From contig JAHLBL010000107.1 of NCBI GenBank assembly GCA_020625635.1, positions 1 to 6,092 on the forward strand: a stretch of DNA of 6,092 nt, given 5' to 3'. Source of the stretch: a bacterium. GTDB taxonomy: Bacteria; Bacillota; Clostridia; Oscillospirales; Acutalibacteraceae. Under the pieces are notes generated by a model that saw only the letters and a list, made by a program, of their open reading frames with translations, did not search any database and had not been told where the DNA came from. Position 1 is the stretch's first letter. Each line of letters starts with the position of its first letter. Positions 6,053 to 6,092 of this stretch are shown one piece after another. Both the position numbers and the translations under genes were made by a program.

Positions 6053-6088
6053 TAAGGCAACACCGCACAATTCGCGGCGCACGCCTTG
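6053..6088. repeat. Nested inverted repeat at the right edge, possible end of a small mobile or repeated element
   Basis: AAGGC (6054-6058) pairs with GCCTT (6083-6087), with a T-G wobble outside. Within it CCGC (6063-6066) pairs with GCGG (6074-6077) around a 7-base loop. The internal loops are nearly symmetrical (4 and 5 bases). The sequence is GC-rich compared with the intergenic DNA beside it. It could be the folded end of a MITE, an IS200/IS605-type element or a dispersed repeat. The window ends too soon to see a partner end, target duplication or transposase. Confidence 0.3.
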
Positions 6089-6092
6089 CTAG

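Noticed and set aside
5971..6092. Plus-strand frame open to the right edge (contains VFSDNHTVLTEEFQRLL)
   Set aside because: It has no ATG or RBS, runs through the terminator hairpin, and mirrors the minus-strand remnant.

Overview
The window looks like chromosomal DNA from a gut-type Clostridia bacterium, most likely Ruminococcus or a relative (Oscillospiraceae/Ruminococcaceae). The grounds are moderate GC content with very AT-rich intergenic DNA, strong Shine-Dalgarno sites, a YesM/LytS-type kinase paired with a SARP-like (SAPR) regulator, and lysine-rich C-terminal surface modules typical of clostridial secreted proteins. The genus is an inference from style; no marker gene is present.

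Left edge (1-199): the minus strand carries the first 29 codons of a small acidic peptide ending in a double glycine (LDDIDNVSGGQ...), which resembles the leader of an exported bacteriocin- or RiPP-like peptide. Its core lies outside the window. It is divergent from a two-component system, with an AT-rich promoter region of about 110 bp between them. The forward promoter contains a CTTTGTT tandem repeat between its -35 and -10 elements.

Signalling block (200-2306): a seven-TM sensor kinase of the His_kinase/HATPase type (phospho-acceptor His237) is followed, after 70 bp holding its own extended -10 promoter, by a REC plus winged-helix regulator with a cut-down BTAD tail. A DUF3592-like membrane protein (2351-3382) follows closely, separated by a small hairpin without a U-tract. 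Its soluble C-terminal part resembles the tubby/LURP-one fold.

Cell-wall block (3383-5920): a 117 bp leader precedes a secreted NagZ-type GH3 beta-N-acetylhexosaminidase with two extra C-terminal surface modules. The leader can fold into two mutually exclusive helices, one of which buries the ribosome binding site of the enzyme gene. This resembles a riboswitch or RNA-controlled translation switch of no class I recognise, and it is the most novel candidate in the window.

Right edge (5921-6092): a strong hairpin terminator works best in the minus direction. Beyond it are the last 17 codons of a possible minus-strand gene, cut off by an in-frame stop where a nested inverted repeat (possibly the end of a small mobile or repeated element) begins.

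A working model is that the kinase/regulator pair senses an envelope or peptide signal and controls itself, perhaps the divergent peptide, and possibly the membrane protein. The NagZ enzyme probably has separate control through its leader RNA. The functional links are inferred from position only.
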